NCBI GenBank assembly: GCA_043802925.1
Contig: JAZDKP010000097.1
Location: 1 to 24,394, forward strand
DNA length: 24,394 bases
Direction: 5' to 3'
DNA from: JAZDKP01 sp043802925
Lineage (GTDB): Bacteria; Fibrobacterota; OXYB2-FULL-49-7; JAEUSG01
How positions within the stretch are numbered: position 1 is the first letter of the stretch; each line of letters starts with the position of its first letter. Below, piece by piece: positions 14,650-21,648 of the stretch. Under the pieces are notes generated by a model. That model ran no database searches and was not told the DNA's origin. It worked only from the letters and a program-made list of their open reading frames with translations. Made by a program: the position numbers and the translations under genes.

Positions 14650-16005
14650 ATGGAATCAATACACGCCATTGTGGCCAAAATGGCCGGCTGGCTCTGGGGC
14701 CCGCCGCTCCTCATCCTTCTCATGGGTACGCATTTATACCTGACGCTGCGGCTACGCTTCATCCAGCGTTTTATCTTCCGGGCCATCCGGCTTTCGGTTA
14801 CCCGCGACCCTTCGGCGCCGGGTGACGTCAGCCAATTCGGCGCACTCACCACGGCGCTCGCGGCCACCATCGGGACGGGAAACATCGTGGGGGTGGCAAC
14901 GGCCGTGGCCCTGGGCGGGCCGGGCGCGGTGCTCTGGATGTGGCTCACGGGTGTGTTCGGCATTGCCACCAAGTATTCCGAGGCCCTGCTCGCGGTCAAA
15001 TACCGTGTCAAAACCGCGGACGGTACCATGCTGGGTGGTCCCATGTACGCGCTCGAACGCGGCCTCAACATGAAGTGGCTCGCCATCTTCTTCTGTGTGT
15101 GCACTGCCATTGCGGCCTTTGGCATCGGCAACATGGTGCAGGCCAACTCCATCTCCGCGCTCCTCAAGGACGGGTTCAATGTTTCGCCCTACATCACCGG
15201 GCTCGTGCTGACCTTGTTCACCGGTATCGTTATTCTGGGCGGTGTCCGCTGGATTGCCCGCGTCTGCGAGGTTCTCGTTCCCTTTATGGCGCTTTTTTAT
15301 GTGGCCGGCTGCCTCGTCATCCTTGCCATCAATCATACCTACCTTCCCGAAGCTTTTCGTACCATTGTTTCGCACGCCTTCACGGCCCACGCCGCGGGCG
15401 GCGGTTTTGCCGGGGCCGCGGTGCTTATGGCCATGCGTTACGGCGTGGCGCGCGGGCTTTTCTCCAACGAATCAGGGCTGGGCTCCGCGCCCATCGTGGC
15501 CGCGGCCGCGCAAACGCGCAACCCGGTGCGCCAGGCGCTGGTCTCCTCCACCGGTACCTTCTGGGACACGGTCGTGGTGTGCGCCATGACCGGGCTCGTG
15601 CTGGTTTCCACCATTCTCAGGCATCCCGGCGGCTTCGCGGGCCTGAACGGTGCGCAGATGACACGCATGGCTTTTTCGCAGATTCCCTATGTCGGGCCCC
15701 TCGTACTCACCGTGGGGCTGCTCACGTTCGTCTTTTCCACCATCCTCGGCTGGTCCTATTACGGCGAGCGCGCGGTTGAATACCTTTTCGGCAAGCGTTC
15801 CATCCGCATCTACCGGCTTTTCTGGGTCGGGGCCGTGTTCGTGGGTTCCGTGGTCACGCTCAAGTTCGTCTGGGACTTTTCGGATATGATGAACGCGCTC
15901 ATGGCCATTCCCAACCTTATCGCGCTTCTGTTGCTCTCGGGCGTCATCGTCCGCGAGACGCGAAAGTATCTGTGGGAAGGACGGCTGGACGAGGCGGGGG
16001 AGTAG
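14650..16005 (+). CDS. Sodium:alanine/glycine symporter (AGCS family)
   Basis: The 451-residue product has the length and about eleven hydrophobic segments of AGCS transporters. Diagnostic blocks are GTGNIVGVATAVALGGPGAV, WLTGVFGIATKYSEALLAVKYR, the GTMLGGPMYALERGL loop, RGLFSNESGLGSAPIVAAAA and STILGWSYYGERAVEYLFG. The family imports alanine or glycine with Na+ through the inner membrane. The ATG at 14650 has AAGGA five bases upstream; the frame is open further back into the TetR gene, but those residues are not family-like. It is transcribed divergently from the efflux operon over an 88-bp gap holding the TetR palindrome. Confidence 0.95.
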   Translation: MESIHAIVAKMAGWLWGPPLLILLMGTHLYLTLRLRFIQRFIFRAIRLSVTRDPSAPGDVSQFGALTTALAATIGTGNIVGVATAVALGGPGAVLWMWLTGVFGIATKYSEALLAVKYRVKTADGTMLGGPMYALERGLNMKWLAIFFCVCTAIAAFGIGNMVQANSISALLKDGFNVSPYITGLVLTLFTGIVILGGVRWIARVCEVLVPFMALFYVAGCLVILAINHTYLPEAFRTIVSHAFTAHAAGGGFAGAAVLMAMRYGVARGLFSNESGLGSAPIVAAAAQTRNPVRQALVSSTGTFWDTVVVCAMTGLVLVSTILRHPGGFAGLNGAQMTRMAFSQIPYVGPLVLTVGLLTFVFSTILGWSYYGERAVEYLFGKRSIRIYRLFWVGAVFVGSVVTLKFVWDFSDMMNALMAIPNLIALLLLSGVIVRETRKYLWEGRLDEAGE

Positions 16006-16032
16006 GGGAGGTTCGTTCAGGACGGAAGCCGG

Positions 16033-16302
16033 TTACATTAGACGATAAATATCGTTGTGATGACCGATGAATTTAAAGTAGACGCTTTCCGTTCCAGCGA
16101 ATTCAAATATAACCCTATAGTGAAGATCAACTCGGAAACTCCAGGCATTCAGGTCCTTTGGATGCAGTTTTTCTGTCCGAAGTCCGGGATGGAATGGATT
16201 TTCGCGAAAAATGCGGGTTTTCTTGTCGGCCTTTATCCGAATCGCCAGAGGCAGATTCTTGAACAAGCGATCAAATGTCGGGGTCGTGTAAACGTCAACC
16301 AT
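16033..16302 (-). CDS. RelE/ParE-superfamily toxin
   Basis: The 89-residue product has the compact RelE-fold pattern: a basic helix (FDRLFKNLPLAIRIKADKK), the HPGLRTEKLHP segment, then WSFRVDLHYRVIFEF, YFKFIGHHNDIYRLM. Arg 57, Arg 63, His 81/82 and Tyr 86 sit where YafQ/RelE-type mRNA interferases carry catalytic residues. It would cleave mRNA when unopposed. Its start overlaps the antitoxin stop by eight bases, the usual coupling for such pairs. Base composition is clearly more AT-rich than the flanking genes, consistent with recent acquisition. Confidence 0.85.
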   Translation of the reverse strand: MVDVYTTPTFDRLFKNLPLAIRIKADKKTRIFRENPFHPGLRTEKLHPKDLNAWSFRVDLHYRVIFEFAGTESVYFKFIGHHNDIYRLM

Positions 16303-16486
16303 TCATGATTTCCATCAATGATTTCCGTTTCTTAGCCGCCCCTTTCTTGATTTCTCGATTGGATTCTTTCAATGATTCGATGAAATCCGGATTGTAAAAG
16401 CCTCCGATATCCAGGAGGTTTTCCAACTGCTTAGGATCGATCTCAAGCATTAGTTTTCGTCTGGAACGCACTAAAGTTGCGGTCAT
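16295..16486 (-). CDS. Antitoxin of the RelE-like pair
   Basis: The 63-residue protein precedes and overlaps the toxin. It begins MTATLVRSRRKLMLEI, then KQLENLLDIGGFYNPDFIESL, and ends in a very basic segment (KGAAKKRKSLMEIMNG). No known antitoxin DNA-binding domain is clear; the N-terminus could form a ribbon-helix-helix or Phd-like strand. The role follows from its position, size and coupling. AAGGTGG lies four bases before the ATG. Confidence 0.75.
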   Translation of the reverse strand: MTATLVRSRRKLMLEIDPKQLENLLDIGGFYNPDFIESLKESNREIKKGAAKKRKSLMEIMNG

Positions 16487-16510
16487 AATTCCACCTTTCT
16501 ATATGAACTT

Positions 16511-16538
16511 AATATATAAAAAAATAGCAACATCTCAA
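16511..16538 (-). promoter_or_regulatory. Promoter of the toxin-antitoxin pair
   Basis: On the minus strand TTGAGA (16538-16533), a 16-base spacer and TATATT (16516-16511), each matching consensus at five of six bases. The message would start about 20 bases before the antitoxin ATG. The surrounding 16487-16572 is strongly AT-rich and holds nothing else I can identify. Confidence 0.55.
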
Positions 16539-16572
16539 AACCCAATATTTTATCGTTGTACTATATAAAAAG

Positions 16573-17172
16573 TCATATTCCCTCCCACACCAGCTTCACT
16601 GCGAACACGAACAGCAAAATCCCCAGTCCTTTCATAAGCCATCCGTACGCCTTGCCCGAAAGCCATCCGCGCGCCTGCCCGGCAATGAGCGCCAGGCACG
16701 CTTTCCCCCCGACCAGGCAGAAATAAAACGCAGCAATGAAAGCGATTGCCGCAAACGGCCCCTGTGCCCAGCCCTTCAGAACCGTGGGCGCGCCCACGGT
16801 GAACCAGAACAGGTAGGGGTTGGGGCTCAGGAAATTCACGAGTACGGCCTTGAACAGGGAACGGGGAGCGTCGGCCGTGGGAGTTGCGGAAATTTTATCA
16901 GCCCGGAAGGTCTTGTATCCCAGGTAGAACACGAAGAGGCCGCCGGCAATGGAAATTGCGCCAAGGACCGGGTGATAATGCGCGATACGGGCCATGAGCA
17001 AAAGTGCGATAATGATAATGGGCAAATCCGTGATAAGCGGTGCAAACGCGCTTTTAAGGCCCTCGCGAACGCCATACTGCAGCGTCTGCGATAGAATGAA
17101 AGTCGACAACGGACCGGGTGAAAATCCGGAGGAAAGGCCGAGTGTCAGTCCGAGGAGGAGGAAATGCGGCAT
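16573..17172 (-). CDS. LysE-family amino-acid/metabolite exporter
   Basis: The 199-residue product has six hydrophobic segments and LysE-family marks: the N-terminal GLTLGLSSGFSPGPLSTFILSQTL split around GFSPGP, GVREGLKSAFAPLITD, a GGLFVFYLGYKTFRA helix and NFLSPNPYLFWFTVGAP. These inner-membrane carriers export amino acids or small metabolites. The gap to the upstream glycosidase gene is three bases, so it is the last gene of a four-gene operon with two MFS proteins. The link to a glycosidase is unusual and the substrate is unknown. Confidence 0.9.
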   Translation of the reverse strand: MPHFLLLGLTLGLSSGFSPGPLSTFILSQTLQYGVREGLKSAFAPLITDLPIIIIALLLMARIAHYHPVLGAISIAGGLFVFYLGYKTFRADKISATPTADAPRSLFKAVLVNFLSPNPYLFWFTVGAPTVLKGWAQGPFAAIAFIAAFYFCLVGGKACLALIAGQARGWLSGKAYGWLMKGLGILLFVFAVKLVWEGI

Positions 17173-17175
17173 GGT

Positions 17176-18330
17176 TTACTCTTTTGTCCCTGATGCCTGT
17201 CCTGTCAAATCCACTGTCGCAACCACCTTTGCCAGACGGATATCGCGGGCTTCGACCCAGCTTGCATACGCGTTGGAAATATCCGGCAGAGAGAAGCCGG
17301 AAGAAGCGTCCTGTCCGTTCAGGCTCCAGCCGAAGGCTCCGGCATAACCGTTGTTCCAGGCTGCATTCAGATATTCGACGAATGATGCGGACGTGACATT
17401 GGTCGGAAATTCACCGAGCAGCACGCTGCGGTCGAGTCCGAGATCCGCTTTTGCCAGAAAGGGAGGGGCCCCCCCGCTGTTGGAATAACTGTGGACCTCG
17501 TAGAAATCGAGCCCCAACCCGGTCCAGTCCTGCAGCCATTGTGCATCCGCGCAGCCCAGTGTGACAGGAATCGTGGAATACGCTTTGATGCACTGGACGC
17601 ATTCTCCGAAAAAGCGCCGAATCTGCGCCCTCGAGACCGCGCTTTGTCTGCCCGCGCCGCCTTGTTCAAGGACAAACCATTCCGGCTCGTTCATGATGTC
17701 CCACGTTGCAATCTGCGGGGAGGCGCCGTAACGCGACATGAACGGGCCAAGGCAGGAATCCATGAAGGATTGCCGTTTGAGGGAATCGGTGATGACGGCG
17801 CTCCGGCCGCGGAAGGGGACGTCGCCCACGACAATTCCAGTATCCAGCCAGAGGTAATCGAGCAGGGTCGCAATGATGCGGATGGAATGGCGTTCCGCGA
17901 TGCGCAGGAAAGTGTCGATGTCCGCGTAGCAGAGAGAGTCAAATCCTAGGACGTAACCGTTGCTGTCAAATTCGGGTGAGGCCCGGCCGTCGCAGAACAG
18001 AAAGCAGCGCACGAACTCCACGCGGTTTGAATGCAGCGCCGCGAACTGCGAATCTGCGCGGAGGGCGCTGGCCGGCAGGCTCATACCGTCATGCGACCAT
18101 GCGCTCTCTTTCCCTGACGCCTGGCCAAAGTCATGCCCGTAATAGAGCCATGGATAGTTGATTCCGGCCATGAAAAAGAGGGAATCCCCGGAAAGATGGA
18201 TACCGTCCGGACCCACAGGCGCCGCGGGCCCGGTGGGAGCGGGTTTGTCCGCACAACCGGCGAGGAGAAAAAGCAATGCTGCGGCAAGGGCGGGCAATGG
18301 GATGGATACGGGGCCCATGTTTTTCCTCAC
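17176..18330 (-). CDS. Cellulase-like (clan GH-A, GH5-like) glycosidase lipoprotein
   Basis: The 384-residue product has a lipobox (FLLAGC, Cys 26) and a Pro-rich tether. A TIM-barrel glycosidase-like domain follows, starting FFMAGINYPWLYYGHDFG. WDIMNEPEW carries the predicted acid/base Glu 215, EVHSYSN lies at 278-284, and LLGEF carries the predicted nucleophile Glu 307. Both clan GH-A catalytic Glu residues are thus present. It should cleave a beta-glycan or glycoside at the periplasmic or outer-membrane surface. The GTG at 18330 overlaps the MFS stop (GTGA) and supplies a charged signal n-region (MRKN). An ATG at 18318 with GAGGA five bases upstream is a serious alternative. Confidence 0.82.
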   Translation of the reverse strand: MRKNMGPVSIPLPALAAALLFLLAGCADKPAPTGPAAPVGPDGIHLSGDSLFFMAGINYPWLYYGHDFGQASGKESAWSHDGMSLPASALRADSQFAALHSNRVEFVRCFLFCDGRASPEFDSNGYVLGFDSLCYADIDTFLRIAERHSIRIIATLLDYLWLDTGIVVGDVPFRGRSAVITDSLKRQSFMDSCLGPFMSRYGASPQIATWDIMNEPEWFVLEQGGAGRQSAVSRAQIRRFFGECVQCIKAYSTIPVTLGCADAQWLQDWTGLGLDFYEVHSYSNSGGAPPFLAKADLGLDRSVLLGEFPTNVTSASFVEYLNAAWNNGYAGAFGWSLNGQDASSGFSLPDISNAYASWVEARDIRLAKVVATVDLTGQASGTKE

Positions 18331-19694
18331 TGCGCGGGTTTGAAATACTCCAGCAGGCGCCAGGGCGCGAGCTTTTTCAGGTGCTCGTGCGCCTCACGGA
18401 AGCCGAACTCCTCGACCGTGCGCACTTCCTTGATTTGAAAATGAAACAGGGCCGCGGCCGCGATGCGCACCACGCCCGAGACCAGGAAGACGAAGAGCAG
18501 CGGCGACAGCCCGAAGAAACGGAAATCGTGCGATGCGAGGGAGCCGCCCAGCAGGGCGCCAAGAAGGATGCCCGTGGCGTTCAGGATGGTGAAATAGCTG
18601 TTGCAGATGGCCAGACGCTGCCGCGTCACGGCGTCAAAGATGAAATTGCCCACCCCGAGTTCGTACCCGCCCCAGAGCCCGCCCGCGAGGAGCTGCGCGC
18701 AGACGAGGTAGATGAAGATGAAGCGCGGTCCGCGGTCCGTGAACTGCGTGGAAACGAGCCAGAGCAGCGGCGTCAGCGCGGTGACCATGGTGCTGAGCTT
18801 GATGGCCTTGAGGTTGCCGTACTTGTCCACGAACCTGCCCCACCATGGCATGGTCAGCATCATGGAGAGTGAGGCGGAGAGCACAATGAGGGTGTATTGC
18901 AGGTAGCCGAAGTGCAGGTCTTTCAGCATGTACACGGTAAAGAAAGGAGAGGCAATCTGCACGGCCACCATGAAAAGCGCGGCGCGGATGGTGAAACGGC
19001 CGAAGTTGTTGTGCCGCATCTTGTGTAAAAACTGGAGGAGCGTGAAGTAAGCCGATTCCTCGTGCTGGAAGTGGGGTTCGTACTGTTTCCGCAATGCCCA
19101 GAGCGAGACCATGCGCGCCACGAATGCGATGAAGAAGAGGGCCGTGAATCCGAGGTAAAGGTGCGTGCCTTTGACCGCGTCCAGAAAAAAGCTGGCCGAG
19201 AGCATGCAGACGAGAGCGATGAAGCCCACGATGCGGCTGCGCTGGCCAAAGAAGGCGGCGCGGTCGTGTGTGACAAGGTCCTTCATCCAGGAGTTCCAGA
19301 CCGGACCCGTGAAGCTCCCGGCCATGATGAGCAGCGTATAGGTTATGAGCAGCCCCACGGCCGGCGCCTGCGTGCGCAGGTCAAAGCGGAAGTAGAGGAG
19401 GCCCGCCAGAATGACCAGGAGCCAGAGCAGGGCCTGCGTGGTCACGCCCACGGTCACGATGCGTTTGCGCGTCCATTGACGCATGAGGCGAAGCGTTCCC
19501 AGTGTGGCAAAGGCGCCGAAAAGGCTGGGGAAGGCGGTCAGAAAGCCCACCACGCGGTTGTTGGCCTCCATGGCAATGGCAAAGGGCTGGATAAAACGCA
19601 ACCCCAGGCCGTCCATGACCCCGGCCCCGCCGCCGTCAACAATACTATACTTGCGTGACTTTTCCTTGAGATTTTCGAGCGTCTGGGTGTCCAC
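18327..19694 (-). CDS. MFS transporter, paralogue B
   Basis: The 455-residue product has about twelve hydrophobic segments. The N-terminal MDTQTLENLKEKSRKYSI tail precedes TM1. Motif-A-like basic loops occur as LRLMRQWTRKRI and WGRFVDKYGNLKAIK, and GNFIFDAVTRQRLAICNSYF lies in the C-terminal half. It is homologous over its whole length to the preceding gene, including the cytoplasmic tail (KEVRTVEEFGFREAHEHLKKL). I recognise the major facilitator fold but no substrate class. The start is GTG at 19694 with TAAGG five bases upstream, seven bases after the paralogue's stop. Confidence 0.9.
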   Translation of the reverse strand: MDTQTLENLKEKSRKYSIVDGGGAGVMDGLGLRFIQPFAIAMEANNRVVGFLTAFPSLFGAFATLGTLRLMRQWTRKRIVTVGVTTQALLWLLVILAGLLYFRFDLRTQAPAVGLLITYTLLIMAGSFTGPVWNSWMKDLVTHDRAAFFGQRSRIVGFIALVCMLSASFFLDAVKGTHLYLGFTALFFIAFVARMVSLWALRKQYEPHFQHEESAYFTLLQFLHKMRHNNFGRFTIRAALFMVAVQIASPFFTVYMLKDLHFGYLQYTLIVLSASLSMMLTMPWWGRFVDKYGNLKAIKLSTMVTALTPLLWLVSTQFTDRGPRFIFIYLVCAQLLAGGLWGGYELGVGNFIFDAVTRQRLAICNSYFTILNATGILLGALLGGSLASHDFRFFGLSPLLFVFLVSGVVRIAAAALFHFQIKEVRTVEEFGFREAHEHLKKLAPWRLLEYFKPAQ

Positions 19695-19701
19695 GAATGC
19701 C

Positions 19702-21093
19702 TTACGGCCGCCTCAAGAAATTGAGATTGAAGAACTCGAGAAAGCGCATGGGAGAGAGCCGGTTCAGATGTGCCGATGCTTCCTTGAAACCGAATTCTTC
19801 GACGGGGCGAACCTCCTTGATTTTCAGGTAGAAGAGGAGGGCCACGGCGAGCCGGCCAAAGCCGCTGATCAGGAAGAGAAAGATGAGCGAAGACATGCCC
19901 CAGAACAGGTAGCGGTCCATGAAGTGGGACGAGGAGATAAAGCCACCCAGCATGGAGCCGATGAGCACGCCCATGCCGTTCAGGATGCTGAAATAACAAC
20001 TGCAGATGGACATGCGCTGGCGGGTCACGGCGTCAAAGATGAAATTACCCACGGACATGTCATAGCCCGGCCAGATGAAGCCCGAAAGAAGCTGGACCAC
20101 GATCAGGAAGATGAACATGAAGGTCGTGCCGCGGTCCATGAAGAAATAAGAGGCGAGCCAGAGGAAGGGGATGAAGCCCACGCCGATGGAGGTCATTTTG
20201 ATGGCCTTGAGGTTTCCGTACCGGTCCGCGAACCGGCCCCAGAAGGGGAGGATGATGAGCGAGGTAATCGATGCGGCGAGTACGATGATTGTGAACTGGA
20301 CATAGCTGAACCGGAGGGTTTTCAGCAGGTAGACGGTTGTGAAAGGGGCGGCAATCTGGACCATGATGGAGAACAGCCCGGTGGTGATGACGAATTTGCC
20401 GAAATTGTTGTGTCGCATTTTTCTCAGGAATTGCAGGAGCGAGAAATAGGCGGTCTCGTCCACCTCAAAATGGGGCTCGTACTGTCTGCGAAGGATGAAA
20501 TAGGAGGTCATGCGCGCGAAAAATGAGATGGTGAAAAGGACGACGAAGCCGAGATAGATATGATAGCCCTTCATGAAGTCGAGAAAAAAGCTGGCGATCA
20601 GCATGCAGATGAGGCCCACACTCCCGCAGATGCGGTTGCGACGGCCGAAAAAATTGCCGATGTCGCGGCTGACCAGGTCCTTCATCCAGGAGCCCCAGGC
20701 CGGGACCGGCAGGCATCCGCCCATGATGAGCACCGTGTACACGATGAGGACGCCGTAGGCCGGGGCCTGGCCCCTCATGTCCAGGATGAAATAAAGGGCG
20801 CCCGTGCCGATGATAAAAAGCCACAGAAGGGCCTGGACCAACACGCCGGTCATGCAGATGCGCTTGCGTGTCCATTTGCGCATAAGCTGAAGGGTCCCGA
20901 GCATTGTCAGGTTCCCGAACAGGGAAGGGAGGGCGTTCAGCAGGCCGACCACGCGATTGTTGGCGCCCAGGGCCAGCGCATAGGGCACGATAAAGCGGAG
21001 CCCGAAGCCGTCCATGACGCTCCAGGCGCTGCCTTCATAAATGCTGAGCTTGCGCGAACGCGCTTTCAGGTCCTCAAAGACTTGTGTGTCCAT
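19702..21093 (-). CDS. MFS transporter, paralogue A
   Basis: From ATG at 21093 the product has 463 residues. The start matches the paralogue (MDTQVFEDLKARSRKLSI), which argues against an 88-codon upstream extension. Shared blocks are MDGFGLRFIVPYALALGANNRVVG, LQLMRKWTRKRI, RRQYEPHF, LLQFLRKMRHNNFGKF, FWGRFADRYGNLKAIK, GNFIFDAVTRQRMSIC and the tail KEVRPVEEFGFKEASAHLNRLSP, interrupted by variable residues. It is the first gene of the MFS/MFS/glycosidase/LysE operon. Only a weak TACAAT lies upstream, without a -35. Confidence 0.9.
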   Translation of the reverse strand: MDTQVFEDLKARSRKLSIYEGSAWSVMDGFGLRFIVPYALALGANNRVVGLLNALPSLFGNLTMLGTLQLMRKWTRKRICMTGVLVQALLWLFIIGTGALYFILDMRGQAPAYGVLIVYTVLIMGGCLPVPAWGSWMKDLVSRDIGNFFGRRNRICGSVGLICMLIASFFLDFMKGYHIYLGFVVLFTISFFARMTSYFILRRQYEPHFEVDETAYFSLLQFLRKMRHNNFGKFVITTGLFSIMVQIAAPFTTVYLLKTLRFSYVQFTIIVLAASITSLIILPFWGRFADRYGNLKAIKMTSIGVGFIPFLWLASYFFMDRGTTFMFIFLIVVQLLSGFIWPGYDMSVGNFIFDAVTRQRMSICSCYFSILNGMGVLIGSMLGGFISSSHFMDRYLFWGMSSLIFLFLISGFGRLAVALLFYLKIKEVRPVEEFGFKEASAHLNRLSPMRFLEFFNLNFLRRP

Positions 21094-21162
21094 ATCCGCG
21101 TTAAAAAATAAGTGGTCGCGGTTGTGTGATTCCACAGGATTGTAGGCAGGGAGGCGGGGGGC

Positions 21163-21191
21163 TTGACGGGTCCTGCAATTAATATTACATT
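21163..21191 (+). promoter_or_regulatory. Promoter of the second YkgJ-type gene
   Basis: TTGACG (21163-21168), a 17-base spacer and TACATT (21186-21191). Transcription would begin near 21198, six or seven bases before the ATG at 21205, so the message is almost leaderless. No ribosome site is visible before that ATG. Confidence 0.55.
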
Positions 21192-21204
21192 CCGACTGAC
21201 TTGC

Positions 21205-21648
21205 ATGACCGGAAAAACATATTTTCCTGATGTGGAAAACAAGCTTCCCGACCCCTGCACGTCCTGCACCGGCACCTGCTGCCGTTCCGTATCCGTACAA
21301 TGGGAACCGCCGGACACGGAGGCGGATTGGGACAACCTCAAGTGGCTGGTCGCGCACAAGAACGTGAACGTATACAAGGATTTTGACGGGGACTGGCTGG
21401 TCGAATTCCTCACCGACTGCGATTACCTTGATTCAAACAACCGGTGTAAAATTTACGAAAAGCGGATGGAAATCTGCCAGACGCATCCCACCGAGGATTG
21501 CGAACGTTACGCCGAGGGCGACTACGCGGAAGTGATTTTCCGGAACCTCGCGGACGTTGATAATTATCTTGTCGAACAGGAAGCCCGGAAGAAGGCCGGG
21601 CTGGCTTGTCCGCCTACTTTAGCAGCGTCACCTTCATCTGCCGGCTGA
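21205..21648 (+). CDS. YkgJ-family cysteine cluster protein (second copy)
   Basis: The 147-residue product carries the family's Cys cluster: Cys 18, 21, 25 and 26 (CTSCTGTCC), Cys 72, Cys 81 (NNRCKIYEKRMEIC), Cys 91 and Cys 99. It differs from the 6953-7525 protein in spacing (CxxCxxxCC) and lacks that copy's basic tail, so the two are not recent duplicates. It is predicted to hold a metal or Fe-S cluster. The final eleven codons overlap, in antisense, the 3' end of the esterase gene. It is divergent from the MFS operon and stands alone. Confidence 0.85.
   Translation: MTGKTYFPDVENKLPDPCTSCTGTCCRSVSVQWEPPDTEADWDNLKWLVAHKNVNVYKDFDGDWLVEFLTDCDYLDSNNRCKIYEKRMEICQTHPTEDCERYAEGDYAEVIFRNLADVDNYLVEQEARKKAGLACPPTLAASPSSAG

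Noticed and set aside
21094..21357. An 88-codon N-terminal extension of MFS paralogue A
   Set aside because: The paralogue begins at the matching MDTQ, and the extension overlaps the divergent gene and its promoter.
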